Shown here piece by piece: positions 34,306 through 42,241 of a DNA stretch of 64,000 nt. This DNA is from an uncultured Sphingomonadaceae bacterium (GTDB lineage Bacteria > Pseudomonadota > Alphaproteobacteria > Sphingomonadales > Sphingomonadaceae), in NCBI GenBank assembly GCA_947501325.1, contig CANMVC010000003.1, forward strand, positions 143,389 through 207,388. Direction: 5' to 3'. The notes below the pieces were generated by a model that ran no database searches, was not told where the DNA came from, and was given only the letters and a program-made list of their open reading frames with translations. The translations under genes were made by a program, and so were the position numbers. How positions within the stretch are numbered: the stretch's first letter is position 1; each line of letters opens with the position of its first letter.

Positions 34306-35448
34306 TCAATCCTCAAGATTGGCAGCGAGCCTCTCATAGGCGGTGATAAAATCTTCCTTGAATCCCTGGACAACCTGCGCAGTCGACATGGGCTGGTTCA
34401 TCAGGCCAACGCCTTGGCCGACCCAATAGGTTGCGAGATCTTTTGCGCCCTGATTATCACCCTGACTCAATTTGTCGATCGAACGAAGGGGTGGTTCCGC
34501 GACCAGAGACTGCAATGGCATGGCCAGCGGAGTCGGCGCATCTTCCGCTTCCCAGGCATCGGTCCACGGCGAGCGCAATTGCCGGGACGGCTTGCCGGTA
34601 CGAGAGCGGGCGCGAACCGTATCACGCGACGTTGCGTTCAGCATTTTCTCTTTCACGACGGGATTGGTCTCTGCCTCTGCTGTGGTCAGCCAGACCGATC
34701 CACACCATACGCCGCTTGCGCCCATGGCCATGGCCGCTGCCATTTGTGCGCCCGTGGCAATGCCGCCTGCTGCTAGTACCGGCGTGTCATCTCCCATATC
34801 ACGCAAGGCATTGCAGACTTCGGGGATCAAAACCATCGTGGCGACATCACCGGTATGACCACCGGCTTCTCCGCCGACGGCGATGAGAATATCCACGCCA
34901 GCGGCGACCTGGCTCATGGCATGTTCCTTGGTCCCGATCAGCGCCGCGACGGGTACGCCATGTTCGCGGCCCATATCGGTCATGACCTGCGGCGGGATGC
35001 CCAGCGCATTGGCGATGAGTTTGATTGGATGGCGAAAAGCAACTTCCAGCAGTGCGCCCGCATTGCCGCCGCGCAGATTGTCCGCGCCCACGGCATGTTC
35101 CCGGCGCAGTTCCTCCAGATCGCCGGGATCGACGCCATGACGCGCCATTATGTCTTTGGAAAACTGCTTATGTTCCTCAGGAATCATCGCCAAGGTGGTG
35201 TCAATATCGATCTGCTCGCCTTTGCCCTCAACCTTGTTGGGTACAATGATATCGAGGCCATAGGGTTTGCCATCGACATGATCGTCGATCCAGCTCAATT
35301 CCTCTTCCAGTGTTTCGGGTGTGCAGTTGACGCCGCCGAATACCCCCATGCCGCCGGCTTTGGAAACCGCAGCGACAACATCGCGGCAATGGCTGAAAGC
35401 AACCAGCGGGAATTCGATGCCCAGCATGTCGCAAATGGGGTTTTTCAT
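34306..35448 (-). CDS. Nitronate monooxygenase / 2-nitropropane dioxygenase family
   Basis: FMN-dependent TIM-barrel enzyme of 380 residues: MLGIEFPLVAFSHCRDVVAAVSKAGGMGVFGG, then phosphate-binding VDILIAVGGEAGGHTGDVATM and VLAAGGIATGAQMAAAMAMGASGVWCGS. Family members oxidise nitronates or act as enoyl-type reductases, so its role in an acyl-CoA cluster is open. Hairpin repeats lie just outside both ends. It probably belongs to the same transcript as atuF upstream, unless the repeats break it. Confidence 0.85.
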   Translation of the reverse strand: MKNPICDMLGIEFPLVAFSHCRDVVAAVSKAGGMGVFGGVNCTPETLEEELSWIDDHVDGKPYGLDIIVPNKVEGKGEQIDIDTTLAMIPEEHKQFSKDIMARHGVDPGDLEELRREHAVGADNLRGGNAGALLEVAFRHPIKLIANALGIPPQVMTDMGREHGVPVAALIGTKEHAMSQVAAGVDILIAVGGEAGGHTGDVATMVLIPEVCNALRDMGDDTPVLAAGGIATGAQMAAAMAMGASGVWCGSVWLTTAEAETNPVVKEKMLNATSRDTVRARSRTGKPSRQLRSPWTDAWEAEDAPTPLAMPLQSLVAEPPLRSIDKLSQGDNQGAKDLATYWVGQGVGLMNQPMSTAQVVQGFKEDFITAYERLAANLED

Positions 35449-35466
35449 CTTCTTCTTCTCCTAAAC

Positions 35467-35569
35467 CCGTTCATTCTGCCTGTCCTGAGTGACTGCTGCA
35501 AGCAGGCAGCCGGAGGGAGCCTGTCGAAGGGTGTATGCCACCATGCTTCGACAAGCCCAGCATGAACGG
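35467..35569. repeat. Sphingomonad-type hairpin repeat, copy E (5' of nitronate monooxygenase)
   Basis: Bounded by CCGTTCAT and ATGAACGG, with internal CTGTCCTGAG and CTTCGACAAGC words. It is the same family as the element at 34188-34291 but in opposite orientation, so the nitronate monooxygenase gene is enclosed by an inverted pair. Confidence 0.72.
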
Positions 35570-35576
35570 TATTGGG

Positions 35577-37583
35577 TTATTCTTCTGCTGTCTCTTCATC
35601 CGCCACGATTTCCATGATCAGATCATCGGCTGCAATCTGTTTGCCCGCGGCAGCCGCAACCGTTTCAACGGTACCGTCAATCTCCGCCAGAATCTCGTGC
35701 TGCATCTTCATCGCTTCCAAAACCGCCAGCTTGTCGCCCTTTGCCACAGTCGCGCCCTGCTCGACGAGTATCTCAAGTAACAGGCCGTGCATCGGCGCCA
35801 CTACCGTACCACCGCCAGCCATATCTTCCATGGCGCTGAGGCCGGTCAGGTCTGTGACCGACAGGGAGCGGGCCGGCAATGCCAGATGCAGGTGGCGGCC
35901 GTCGGCATGATAAATCGCTTCGACCGTCCGGCCATTGACGCGCAGTTTTGCCATGTCACCGGTGATGGAAAGCAATTCGACTTGCGCTTCCTGTCCAGCA
36001 CCATCCACATGATAATGTCCGGGTCGGTGCACATGGACATGAACGATCCCATCCGTCTCGGTCGCTTCCGCCAGCTTTCCATATTGGGTGACGGTTTTCA
36101 GATCCGCGGTGCTCGACCAATCGAGCATTTCTGGATTGACGTTGAGCGCCAGTTTATGCGCCGCCTGCTGACGCAATTTGTGCTGGAGCACTGCAGCAAT
36201 CGCAAATGTCGTAAAATCATGCGCGCTCAGATCAACACCCTCTTCGCCATAATTTTCGGCAATGAAAGCGGTGGTCGCCTGACCGGCGATAAAATCCGGT
36301 TTGCCGAGGGCATCGATCAGGAAGTCACGATTGGTTTTCGGACCGAACAGAGCGGTCTGGGACAAGGCCTTGACCATCTGTAGCCGCGCATCTTCGCGGG
36401 TCGTTCCGTGGGTAATGATTTTCGCGACCATGCTGTCGTAAAACGGGGAAACCTCGCCGCCCGTAGCGATGCCGCTGTCGATGCGCGCATTGGCCGACGG
36501 ATACCAGAGATCAATATGGCCGGTGCTGGGCAGAAAATCATCGGCCGGGTCTTCGGCATAGAGCCGTACTTCCATGGCATGACCGGTGAGAGTGACATCA
36601 TCCTGCGGAATATCCAGCGGCTCGCCTTGGGCAACTTTCAATTGCAAGGCAACCAGATCAAGACCGGTTATCTCCTCGGTTACAGGATGCTCAACCTGCA
36701 GCCGCGTGTTCATTTCGAGAAAGTAGAAACTGCCGGATTGATCCAGCAGAAATTCCACTGTGCCCGCCCCGCGATAATCGACCGCGCGGGCCGCTTCTAC
36801 AGCGGCGGCTCCCATTTCAGCGCGCAGCTCTTCGGTCATGACCGGGCAGGGCGCTTCCTCGATCACTTTCTGGTGACGGCGCTGTACCGAACAATCACGT
36901 TCGCCCAGATGGATGGTGTTGCCATGACTGTCGGCAAAAACCTGAATCTCGACATGGCGGGGTTTGATGATCGCTTTTTCCAGAATCAGCTCGCCATTGC
37001 CAAAGGCATTTTCCGCTTCCGATCGCGCGAGCTTGATCGCATTGGGCACCTCTGCCTGATCGTGAACCAGCCGCATACCGCGGCCACCACCACCCGCTGC
37101 CGCCTTGACCATCAGCGGCACCCCGATTTTCTTGGCTTCGGCAATCAATGTCGCGTCGGATTGATCATCATCCTGATAGCCCGGAACGCACGGTACACCG
37201 GCCGCAATCATTGCGCGCTTGGACCGTGCCTTGTCACCCATGACATCAATGGCTTTTTCCGGTGGTCCGACAAAGATGATATTGGCATCGGCACAGGCTT
37301 GCGAGAAAGCGGCATTTTCCGACAGGAAGCCATAGCCGGGATGCACGGCATCGGCACCGCTGTCGTTTGCCGCCTGTATGATGGTGTCGATCTGCAGGTA
37401 GGATTCATTGACCGGCGCAGGCCCGATATGCACCGCGTCATCGGCCATATGAACATGGGGTGCATTGGCATCGGCGTCGGAATAGACGGCGACTGTTCTT
37501 ATGCCTTTTGCTTTGGCTGTTCGTATCACCCGGCAGGCAATTTCGCCGCGATTGGCAATAAGGAGTGTGGATATTTGTGTCAT
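35577..37583 (-). CDS. atuF: Acyl-CoA carboxylase biotin-containing subunit (geranyl-CoA carboxylase type)
   Basis: 668 residues: biotin carboxylase domain (1-445, starting LLIANRGEIACRVIRTAK, ATP-grasp VKAAAGGGGRGMRLV), a bridging domain and a C-terminal biotinyl domain with VLEAMKM (biotin Lys626). It pairs with the carboxyltransferase gene 38519-40141 in the same block. Sequence alone cannot separate methylcrotonyl- from geranyl-CoA carboxylase, but the AtuA-family and hydratase genes beside it, and no hydroxymethylglutaryl-CoA lyase gene in this window, favour geranyl-CoA. Confidence 0.8.
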   Translation of the reverse strand: MTQISTLLIANRGEIACRVIRTAKAKGIRTVAVYSDADANAPHVHMADDAVHIGPAPVNESYLQIDTIIQAANDSGADAVHPGYGFLSENAAFSQACADANIIFVGPPEKAIDVMGDKARSKRAMIAAGVPCVPGYQDDDQSDATLIAEAKKIGVPLMVKAAAGGGGRGMRLVHDQAEVPNAIKLARSEAENAFGNGELILEKAIIKPRHVEIQVFADSHGNTIHLGERDCSVQRRHQKVIEEAPCPVMTEELRAEMGAAAVEAARAVDYRGAGTVEFLLDQSGSFYFLEMNTRLQVEHPVTEEITGLDLVALQLKVAQGEPLDIPQDDVTLTGHAMEVRLYAEDPADDFLPSTGHIDLWYPSANARIDSGIATGGEVSPFYDSMVAKIITHGTTREDARLQMVKALSQTALFGPKTNRDFLIDALGKPDFIAGQATTAFIAENYGEEGVDLSAHDFTTFAIAAVLQHKLRQQAAHKLALNVNPEMLDWSSTADLKTVTQYGKLAEATETDGIVHVHVHRPGHYHVDGAGQEAQVELLSITGDMAKLRVNGRTVEAIYHADGRHLHLALPARSLSVTDLTGLSAMEDMAGGGTVVAPMHGLLLEILVEQGATVAKGDKLAVLEAMKMQHEILAEIDGTVETVAAAAGKQIAADDLIMEIVADEETAEE

Positions 37584-37593
37584 CTATGGTTCC

Positions 37594-38406
37594 TTATTCC
37601 GGCTTCACGGCCCAATTGGGTTTGCGCTTTTCAAAGAAGGAGGCGACCCCCTCCTTGGCTTCATCGCTGATCATGCGGTCGGCAAAATTTTCGGCAGCCA
37701 GGCGGATCACTTCTTCGCGCGGTTTACCAGCAATCTGGCCAAGCAGTTCTTTCGTTGCAGCAACCGCACCCGGCGCCGTGCCGAGCACCTGTTTTCTGAG
37801 CTGCATCTCAATCGCTTCCAATCCCGGCACATCATCGGCGATAAAATCGGCAAAACCCAGTTCATGCGCTTGCATGCCATCAAAGCGGGCGGCAGTCAGC
37901 ATCAACCGCCGGCCAGTGGCATAACCAAGCTTTTGAATGACGAAAGGCGATATCTGCGCCGGGGTGACACCGATGGCGGTTTCTGTCATCGCAAAACGCG
38001 CACCGGATTCGCAGATCACGACATCAGCGCAGCAGGACAGGCCAAAGCCGCCTGCCATGGCTGCGCCCTCGATCAGGACGATCACCACTTGCGGCGCGGT
38101 GTTGACCAGGTCGAATATTTCGGCCGCTCCCATCGACATGGTGATGGTGGCTTCGCGGTCGCCACTCGCCTGAAAATTCTCTTTGAAATTCTTCAGATCC
38201 GCACCGGCGCAAAAGACACCGCCGCGACCCCTTAGGGTTATGCCACGGACCGTCCGGTCGTCACGAACACCTTTTAAAACAGAGGCTAACTCTGCCACCA
38301 AGGCGTCGCTCAGCGCGTTGCGATTATCCGGCTGGTTGAACCAGATGGTGAGCCAGCCCTGCCGGAGTTCCAGTTCGAGGGTGCTGGTTTCGGGGAGGTT
38401 CGTCAT
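37594..38406 (-). CDS. atuE: Enoyl-CoA hydratase, isohexenylglutaconyl-CoA hydratase-like
   Basis: Crotonase-fold enzyme of 270 residues. The oxyanion-hole segments GGVFCAGADLKNFKENF and AAMAGGFGLSCCADVVIC are present. Placed between the two carboxylase subunit genes as in the atu cluster of Pseudomonas, it would hydrate the product of geranyl-CoA carboxylation. The methylglutaconyl-CoA hydratase of leucine degradation is the near alternative. It lies 10 bp from atuF. Confidence 0.75.
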   Translation of the reverse strand: MTNLPETSTLELELRQGWLTIWFNQPDNRNALSDALVAELASVLKGVRDDRTVRGITLRGRGGVFCAGADLKNFKENFQASGDREATITMSMGAAEIFDLVNTAPQVVIVLIEGAAMAGGFGLSCCADVVICESGARFAMTETAIGVTPAQISPFVIQKLGYATGRRLMLTAARFDGMQAHELGFADFIADDVPGLEAIEMQLRKQVLGTAPGAVAATKELLGQIAGKPREEVIRLAAENFADRMISDEAKEGVASFFEKRKPNWAVKPE

Positions 38407-38411
38407 GCTGT

Positions 38412-38498
38412 GTGCTCCTGCGCAGGCAGGAGCCCATCTCCTGCTATTCGGTCAGCCATAACGGCGGGAGATGGACCCCCGCCTTCGCGGGGGAACAC
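38412..38498. repeat. GC-rich hairpin repeat, family 1, copy A
   Basis: An 87-bp element: left arm beginning GTGCTCCTGCGCAGGCAGG and then CCATCTCC, right arm GGAGATGG then a CCCCCGC/GCGGGGG hairpin ending in AACAC. Each arm is itself a hairpin and the arms are inverted copies. It fills the gap between atuE and atuC. Two more copies lie at 42069 and 44449. Confidence 0.78.
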
Positions 38499-38518
38499 AA
38501 AGCGTTGAGTAGAAAAAA

Positions 38519-40141
38519 TCATATCCGCGCCACCCCGAAGGCATTGGGATGCAGCGTGCGGTTCTTGGCCTCGAAAATTGTTTCGAGAGCAAAGCCGAGC
38601 ACCTTGCGGGTGTCTCGCGGATCAATTACGCCGTTATCAAGCACGCGGCCAGAGGTGAAGAAAGCGCTTTCCTGCGCTTCGAAAATATCCCGGATGCGCT
38701 GGTTCTGTTTGGCAATGGCTTCTTCATCCGGTTCCACGCCTTTACGCTGGGCCTGCACCTTCGCGACATGGCTCATGGTATTGGCGGCCGAGGCGCCTGC
38801 CATCACACCGGTTTTGGCATTGGGCCATGAGAAGAGAAAATCCGGTTCAAAGGCGACGCCGCTCATGCCGTAATTGCCTGCGCCAAAGCTGGCACCGATA
38901 TAGAGCGACAATTTCGGCACGCGCACATTGGAGACGGCCTGGATCATCTTGCTGCCCAGCTTGATCATGCCCTTATGCTCGGACTCTTTGCCGACAATAT
39001 AGCCAGTAGTATTGTTCAGGAAGATGATCGGCAGTTCGGACTGGTCACATAGCTGGAAGAAGTGCGTCGCCTTGGCGGCGGCTTCGGGATCGAACGGGCC
39101 GTTATTGCCGATCAGTCCGACCGCATGGCCCATGATGCTCGCCTGCATGCAGACGGTGCCGGGGCCATAGCGGCTTTTGAATTCCTCAAAGTCCGATCCA
39201 TCCACAATCCGCGCCGCGACTTCGCGGACATCATAGGGAATGGTATAGTCCGTCGGCACGATGCCCGCAATTTCGTCGATATCATAAACGGGTTCGGCAT
39301 AGTCGTTCTGCCGGATCGGCGCGGTATTCTTGTTCCAGTCGATCCGACCCATTGTATCGCGGGCAATCTCGATACCGTGCGCGTCATCATCCGCCAGATA
39401 TTCGACACTGCCGGTGGTGCTCGCATGCATTTCGGTTCCGCCCAGCTCGCGATCATCGGCCACTTCGCCGGTCGCCGCATGAACCAGCGCCGCACCACCC
39501 AGCGCCGCCATACCATTGTCGCGCACGCCGATGACATAGTCGGACATGCCCGGCATATAGGCGCCACCAGCGGTGGAAGGCCCGTGCAGCACGACCATGG
39601 TCGGAATACCCGCCGCGCTCAGCCAGGCGAGATTGCGGAACAGCATCCCGCCATGCGCCCAAAGCTCGACCTTATATTCCATCAGGTTCGCGCCCGCGCT
39701 CTCAACCAGATGGATGAAGGGCAGCTTCAGATCCTGCGCCATTTTCTGGGCGCCCTTGGATGCGTCCCAGCCACCCGTTGTTGCGGCGCCCGCGCGAATG
39801 CCACTGTCATCGACCCAGATCATGCAGCGCACGCCTTTGACAAAGCCGATGCCAAGGATCACGCTGCCGCCCGGAATGCTGGTGTCGGGATTATCATCTT
39901 CGACGAGATAATTGGCCATATTATAGAGCCGCAAAAACGGCATGCCGGGGTCGAGCAAGCGCGTCAGCCGCTCATGCGGGGTCAGCTGGCCGCGTTTTTC
40001 AAAAGTCGGGCGGCGTTTCTCCGATGCTTCAACAGCCCGCTTCTCCAGACTGCGCAGATGCTCGATCAGCGTCAGCATATCCTTGCGGTTCTGGGCAAAG
40101 CTGTCGGAGCTGGTGGATATTTTCGATTTAAACTGGGACAT
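38519..40141 (-). CDS. atuC: Acyl-CoA carboxylase carboxyltransferase subunit (geranyl-CoA carboxylase type)
   Basis: 540 residues of the two-domain carboxyltransferase fold (N-terminal crotonase-like with FIHLVESAGAN and AGGAYMPGMSD, C-terminal with NNTTGYIVGKESEHKGMIK and FGAGNYGMSGVAF). It transfers the carboxyl group from biotin to the gamma carbon of an enoyl-CoA. It starts 2 bp after the AtuA-family stop, so they are tightly coupled. The methylcrotonyl-CoA alternative should be kept open. Confidence 0.78.
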   Translation of the reverse strand: MSQFKSKISTSSDSFAQNRKDMLTLIEHLRSLEKRAVEASEKRRPTFEKRGQLTPHERLTRLLDPGMPFLRLYNMANYLVEDDNPDTSIPGGSVILGIGFVKGVRCMIWVDDSGIRAGAATTGGWDASKGAQKMAQDLKLPFIHLVESAGANLMEYKVELWAHGGMLFRNLAWLSAAGIPTMVVLHGPSTAGGAYMPGMSDYVIGVRDNGMAALGGAALVHAATGEVADDRELGGTEMHASTTGSVEYLADDDAHGIEIARDTMGRIDWNKNTAPIRQNDYAEPVYDIDEIAGIVPTDYTIPYDVREVAARIVDGSDFEEFKSRYGPGTVCMQASIMGHAVGLIGNNGPFDPEAAAKATHFFQLCDQSELPIIFLNNTTGYIVGKESEHKGMIKLGSKMIQAVSNVRVPKLSLYIGASFGAGNYGMSGVAFEPDFLFSWPNAKTGVMAGASAANTMSHVAKVQAQRKGVEPDEEAIAKQNQRIRDIFEAQESAFFTSGRVLDNGVIDPRDTRKVLGFALETIFEAKNRTLHPNAFGVARI

Positions 40142-40143
40142 AG

Positions 40144-41976
40144 TCAGAGGGCCTTAGCCAAAGAGGACTGGAGTGATTGCGGTATGGAAACGGGAGCGGC
40201 GAGCAGGATCTGGGCATAGCTTTTACCCTGCGGATCATTGCGCATGGATGCAACCCCGCCGCCGCCTAAAATATCATGGAGGAGGAAGTTGATCGCGCCG
40301 GTGCCGGGCATGTAATAGCGCTCGACGCTGGCCGGATCATCGGGCTGCGTCAGGAAATGGGCAAAGCGTTCCCGCACGATGTCCTCGCCGAGCGCTGCCC
40401 AGATATAGGGCGCATAGCTCTTGTCGCGCGGCAAAATGCCGATATTGGATTTATCACCTTTGTCTCCGGACCGGCCCCAGGCGAGATCGATCAGCGGCAC
40501 TTGTGTCATGGGTCCGTCACCAACGGGCAGAGCAGGCGGGTCTGGTCGCTGGATCGCCGCAGCGTCAAATGTCGTGCCTTTGGTTTCGGTAAATTCCTGA
40601 CCATCATTGCCAGCCGTCACCGAAATCGAGACTTCCGATTTTGGCACCAGCAGCGAAAACAGACGCACCACCGGTGAGGGTTTGGGTCGGCCGCCAGCGA
40701 ACAGCGCCAGTCCCGGCGGCGTCGCGAGGCCCATGCCAGTGGCTTCCTTCAGCAGCAACAGGGTTGCTTTGGGATCGCGATGCTTGACGCCGATTTTCAG
40801 AACCACTTCGCGGGTTTCAGCTGCCTGTCCAAATGCGCCAAAATGGCTGTCATCGCCCAGTGTTTCGATCAGTACCTCATCAAAATCACCGGCATTGGAG
40901 GCGCGCAATTTCGCTCGTGTGCGCTTGAGGGCATTTTCCGCAAAGCTTTCCGCTTTTCTTTTCGCGTCCATGCCGATGAAGAAAAACGGCGCGACCATTT
41001 TCCAGCCATCGGAATAGGTGGCACAGGTCTTGTAGCTATCCGGTGCGGCATGGCCGATGGCACCGGACACGGCGACGCGATTATCGGCTATCTGCTCCAA
41101 AGTTACTGCGCTGAAATCGCAGACGATGTCCGGCAGCATATAAGCCTGCGGATCGCCAATTTCATAGAGCATCTGCTCGCCGACCGTGCCGATATTGACG
41201 ATCCCGCCTGTCCCTTCCGGCTTGGTCGCAATGAAGCTGCCATCGGCGGCGATTTCGGCAATCGGATAGCCGGCATTGTCCATGCTGCCCGCCACGCTTT
41301 CCCAATCGGTGAAATTGCCACCGGTTGCTTGTGGCCCGCATTCCAATATGTGACCGGCCATGCTGGCACCGGATAGCTGATCGAGATCACCCGCGCTCCA
41401 GCCAAATTCATGGATGCAGGCACCAAGTGTCACGGCGCTGTCAACGCAGCGGCCGGTGATGACAATATCGGCCCCCTGATTGAGGGCGGTAGCGATTGGG
41501 AAGGCGCCCAAATAGGCATTGATGCTGGCAATATTTTCCGGAGCGGGAAAAGCTTCGCCCGAAAACATCTCACGGGCGTCCGCAAAATCGGCTGCGCGAG
41601 ATGTGAGATCATCGCCGGTAATAACCGCGACTTTCAGATCGAGCCCGGCCTCGGCAATGACAGCGCGAACAGCCGCCGCACAAGCGACGGGATTGGTCCC
41701 GCCGGCGTTGGAGATCAACTTGATCCCCTGTTTCGCGATGGCGCCAATATGCGGCTTGATCACCGCAGCGACAAAATCGGTCGCATAGCCCATGTCGGGA
41801 TTTTTAGCCCGCGCCCGCGCCATAATCGACATGGTAATTTCGGCGAGATAATCGAAAACAATATAGTCCAGCTTTTGCCCGTTTTCCGCCGCCTGCAAAA
41901 ATTGCGGCACCGCCATATCGGATTCGCCCCAGAAGCCGCTGGCCCCGCCGATGCGAATGATTTTGTCAGCCGTCAT
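40144..41976 (-). CDS. atuA: AtuA family protein (DUF1446) with ferredoxin-fold tail
   Basis: About 610 residues from the ATG at 41976, which follows CAGGAGAGACCAG; the upstream extension is rejected. The DUF1446 core starts IIRIGGASGFWGESDMAVPQ, with FDYLAEITMSIMARARAKNPD and ISNAGGTNPVACA. The C-terminal AtuA-like domain contains DLAWGRSGDKGDKSNIGILPR. AtuA is essential for citronellol growth in Pseudomonas but its chemistry is unknown. This is the gene that most strongly marks the block as terpene utilisation. Confidence 0.85.
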   Translation of the reverse strand: MTADKIIRIGGASGFWGESDMAVPQFLQAAENGQKLDYIVFDYLAEITMSIMARARAKNPDMGYATDFVAAVIKPHIGAIAKQGIKLISNAGGTNPVACAAAVRAVIAEAGLDLKVAVITGDDLTSRAADFADAREMFSGEAFPAPENIASINAYLGAFPIATALNQGADIVITGRCVDSAVTLGACIHEFGWSAGDLDQLSGASMAGHILECGPQATGGNFTDWESVAGSMDNAGYPIAEIAADGSFIATKPEGTGGIVNIGTVGEQMLYEIGDPQAYMLPDIVCDFSAVTLEQIADNRVAVSGAIGHAAPDSYKTCATYSDGWKMVAPFFFIGMDAKRKAESFAENALKRTRAKLRASNAGDFDEVLIETLGDDSHFGAFGQAAETREVVLKIGVKHRDPKATLLLLKEATGMGLATPPGLALFAGGRPKPSPVVRLFSLLVPKSEVSISVTAGNDGQEFTETKGTTFDAAAIQRPDPPALPVGDGPMTQVPLIDLAWGRSGDKGDKSNIGILPRDKSYAPYIWAALGEDIVRERFAHFLTQPDDPASVERYYMPGTGAINFLLHDILGGGGVASMRNDPQGKSYAQILLAAPVSIPQSLQSSLAKAL

Positions 41977-42068
41977 ATACTGGTCTCTCCTGAAACCAGC
42001 TTGGGTCAAGTTGCGCGACTTATCAACCCGTTATTGATGGATATGGGCGTATAAAAACACCCGTCTTT

Positions 42069-42217
42069 GTGCTCCCGCGAAGGCGGGAGCCTATCTCCCA
42101 AGGGTGCGTTACAAAGCAATCAGATAAGGAAGGCGATAAATCATATATCGCGCTGTACTTTTACCGGCGGTTCAAGATGGCAGTACAGGAGATGGGCCCC
42201 CGCCTTCGCGGGGGCAC
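42069..42217. repeat. GC-rich hairpin repeat, family 1, copy B
   Basis: A 149-bp version with the same arms as at 38412 (left GTGCTCCCGCGAAGGCGGG ending CTATCTCC, right GGAGATGGG ending in GGGGGCAC) but a longer unrelated centre. It occupies the gap between atuA and the FadB-like gene. Confidence 0.8.
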
Positions 42218-42241
42218 AAATCTTTTGATTATCGACGACGT

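Noticed and set aside
34188..35569. Insertion sequence around the nitronate monooxygenase gene
   Set aside because: No transposase is encoded and the enclosed gene is an ordinary metabolic gene in register with its neighbours; the flanking elements are hairpin repeats.
35577..40141. Reading the carboxylase pair as the leucine-degradation enzyme methylcrotonyl-CoA carboxylase (liu cluster)
   Set aside because: Not excluded, but the adjacent AtuA-family gene, and no isovaleryl-CoA-type neighbour with an HMG-CoA lyase gene in this window, make the atu reading better.
36408..40219. Long plus-strand open frames at 36408-37670 and 39062-40219
   Set aside because: They lie opposite the two carboxylase subunit genes and result from the codon bias of those genes; their translations are Arg/Gly/His-rich and match nothing.
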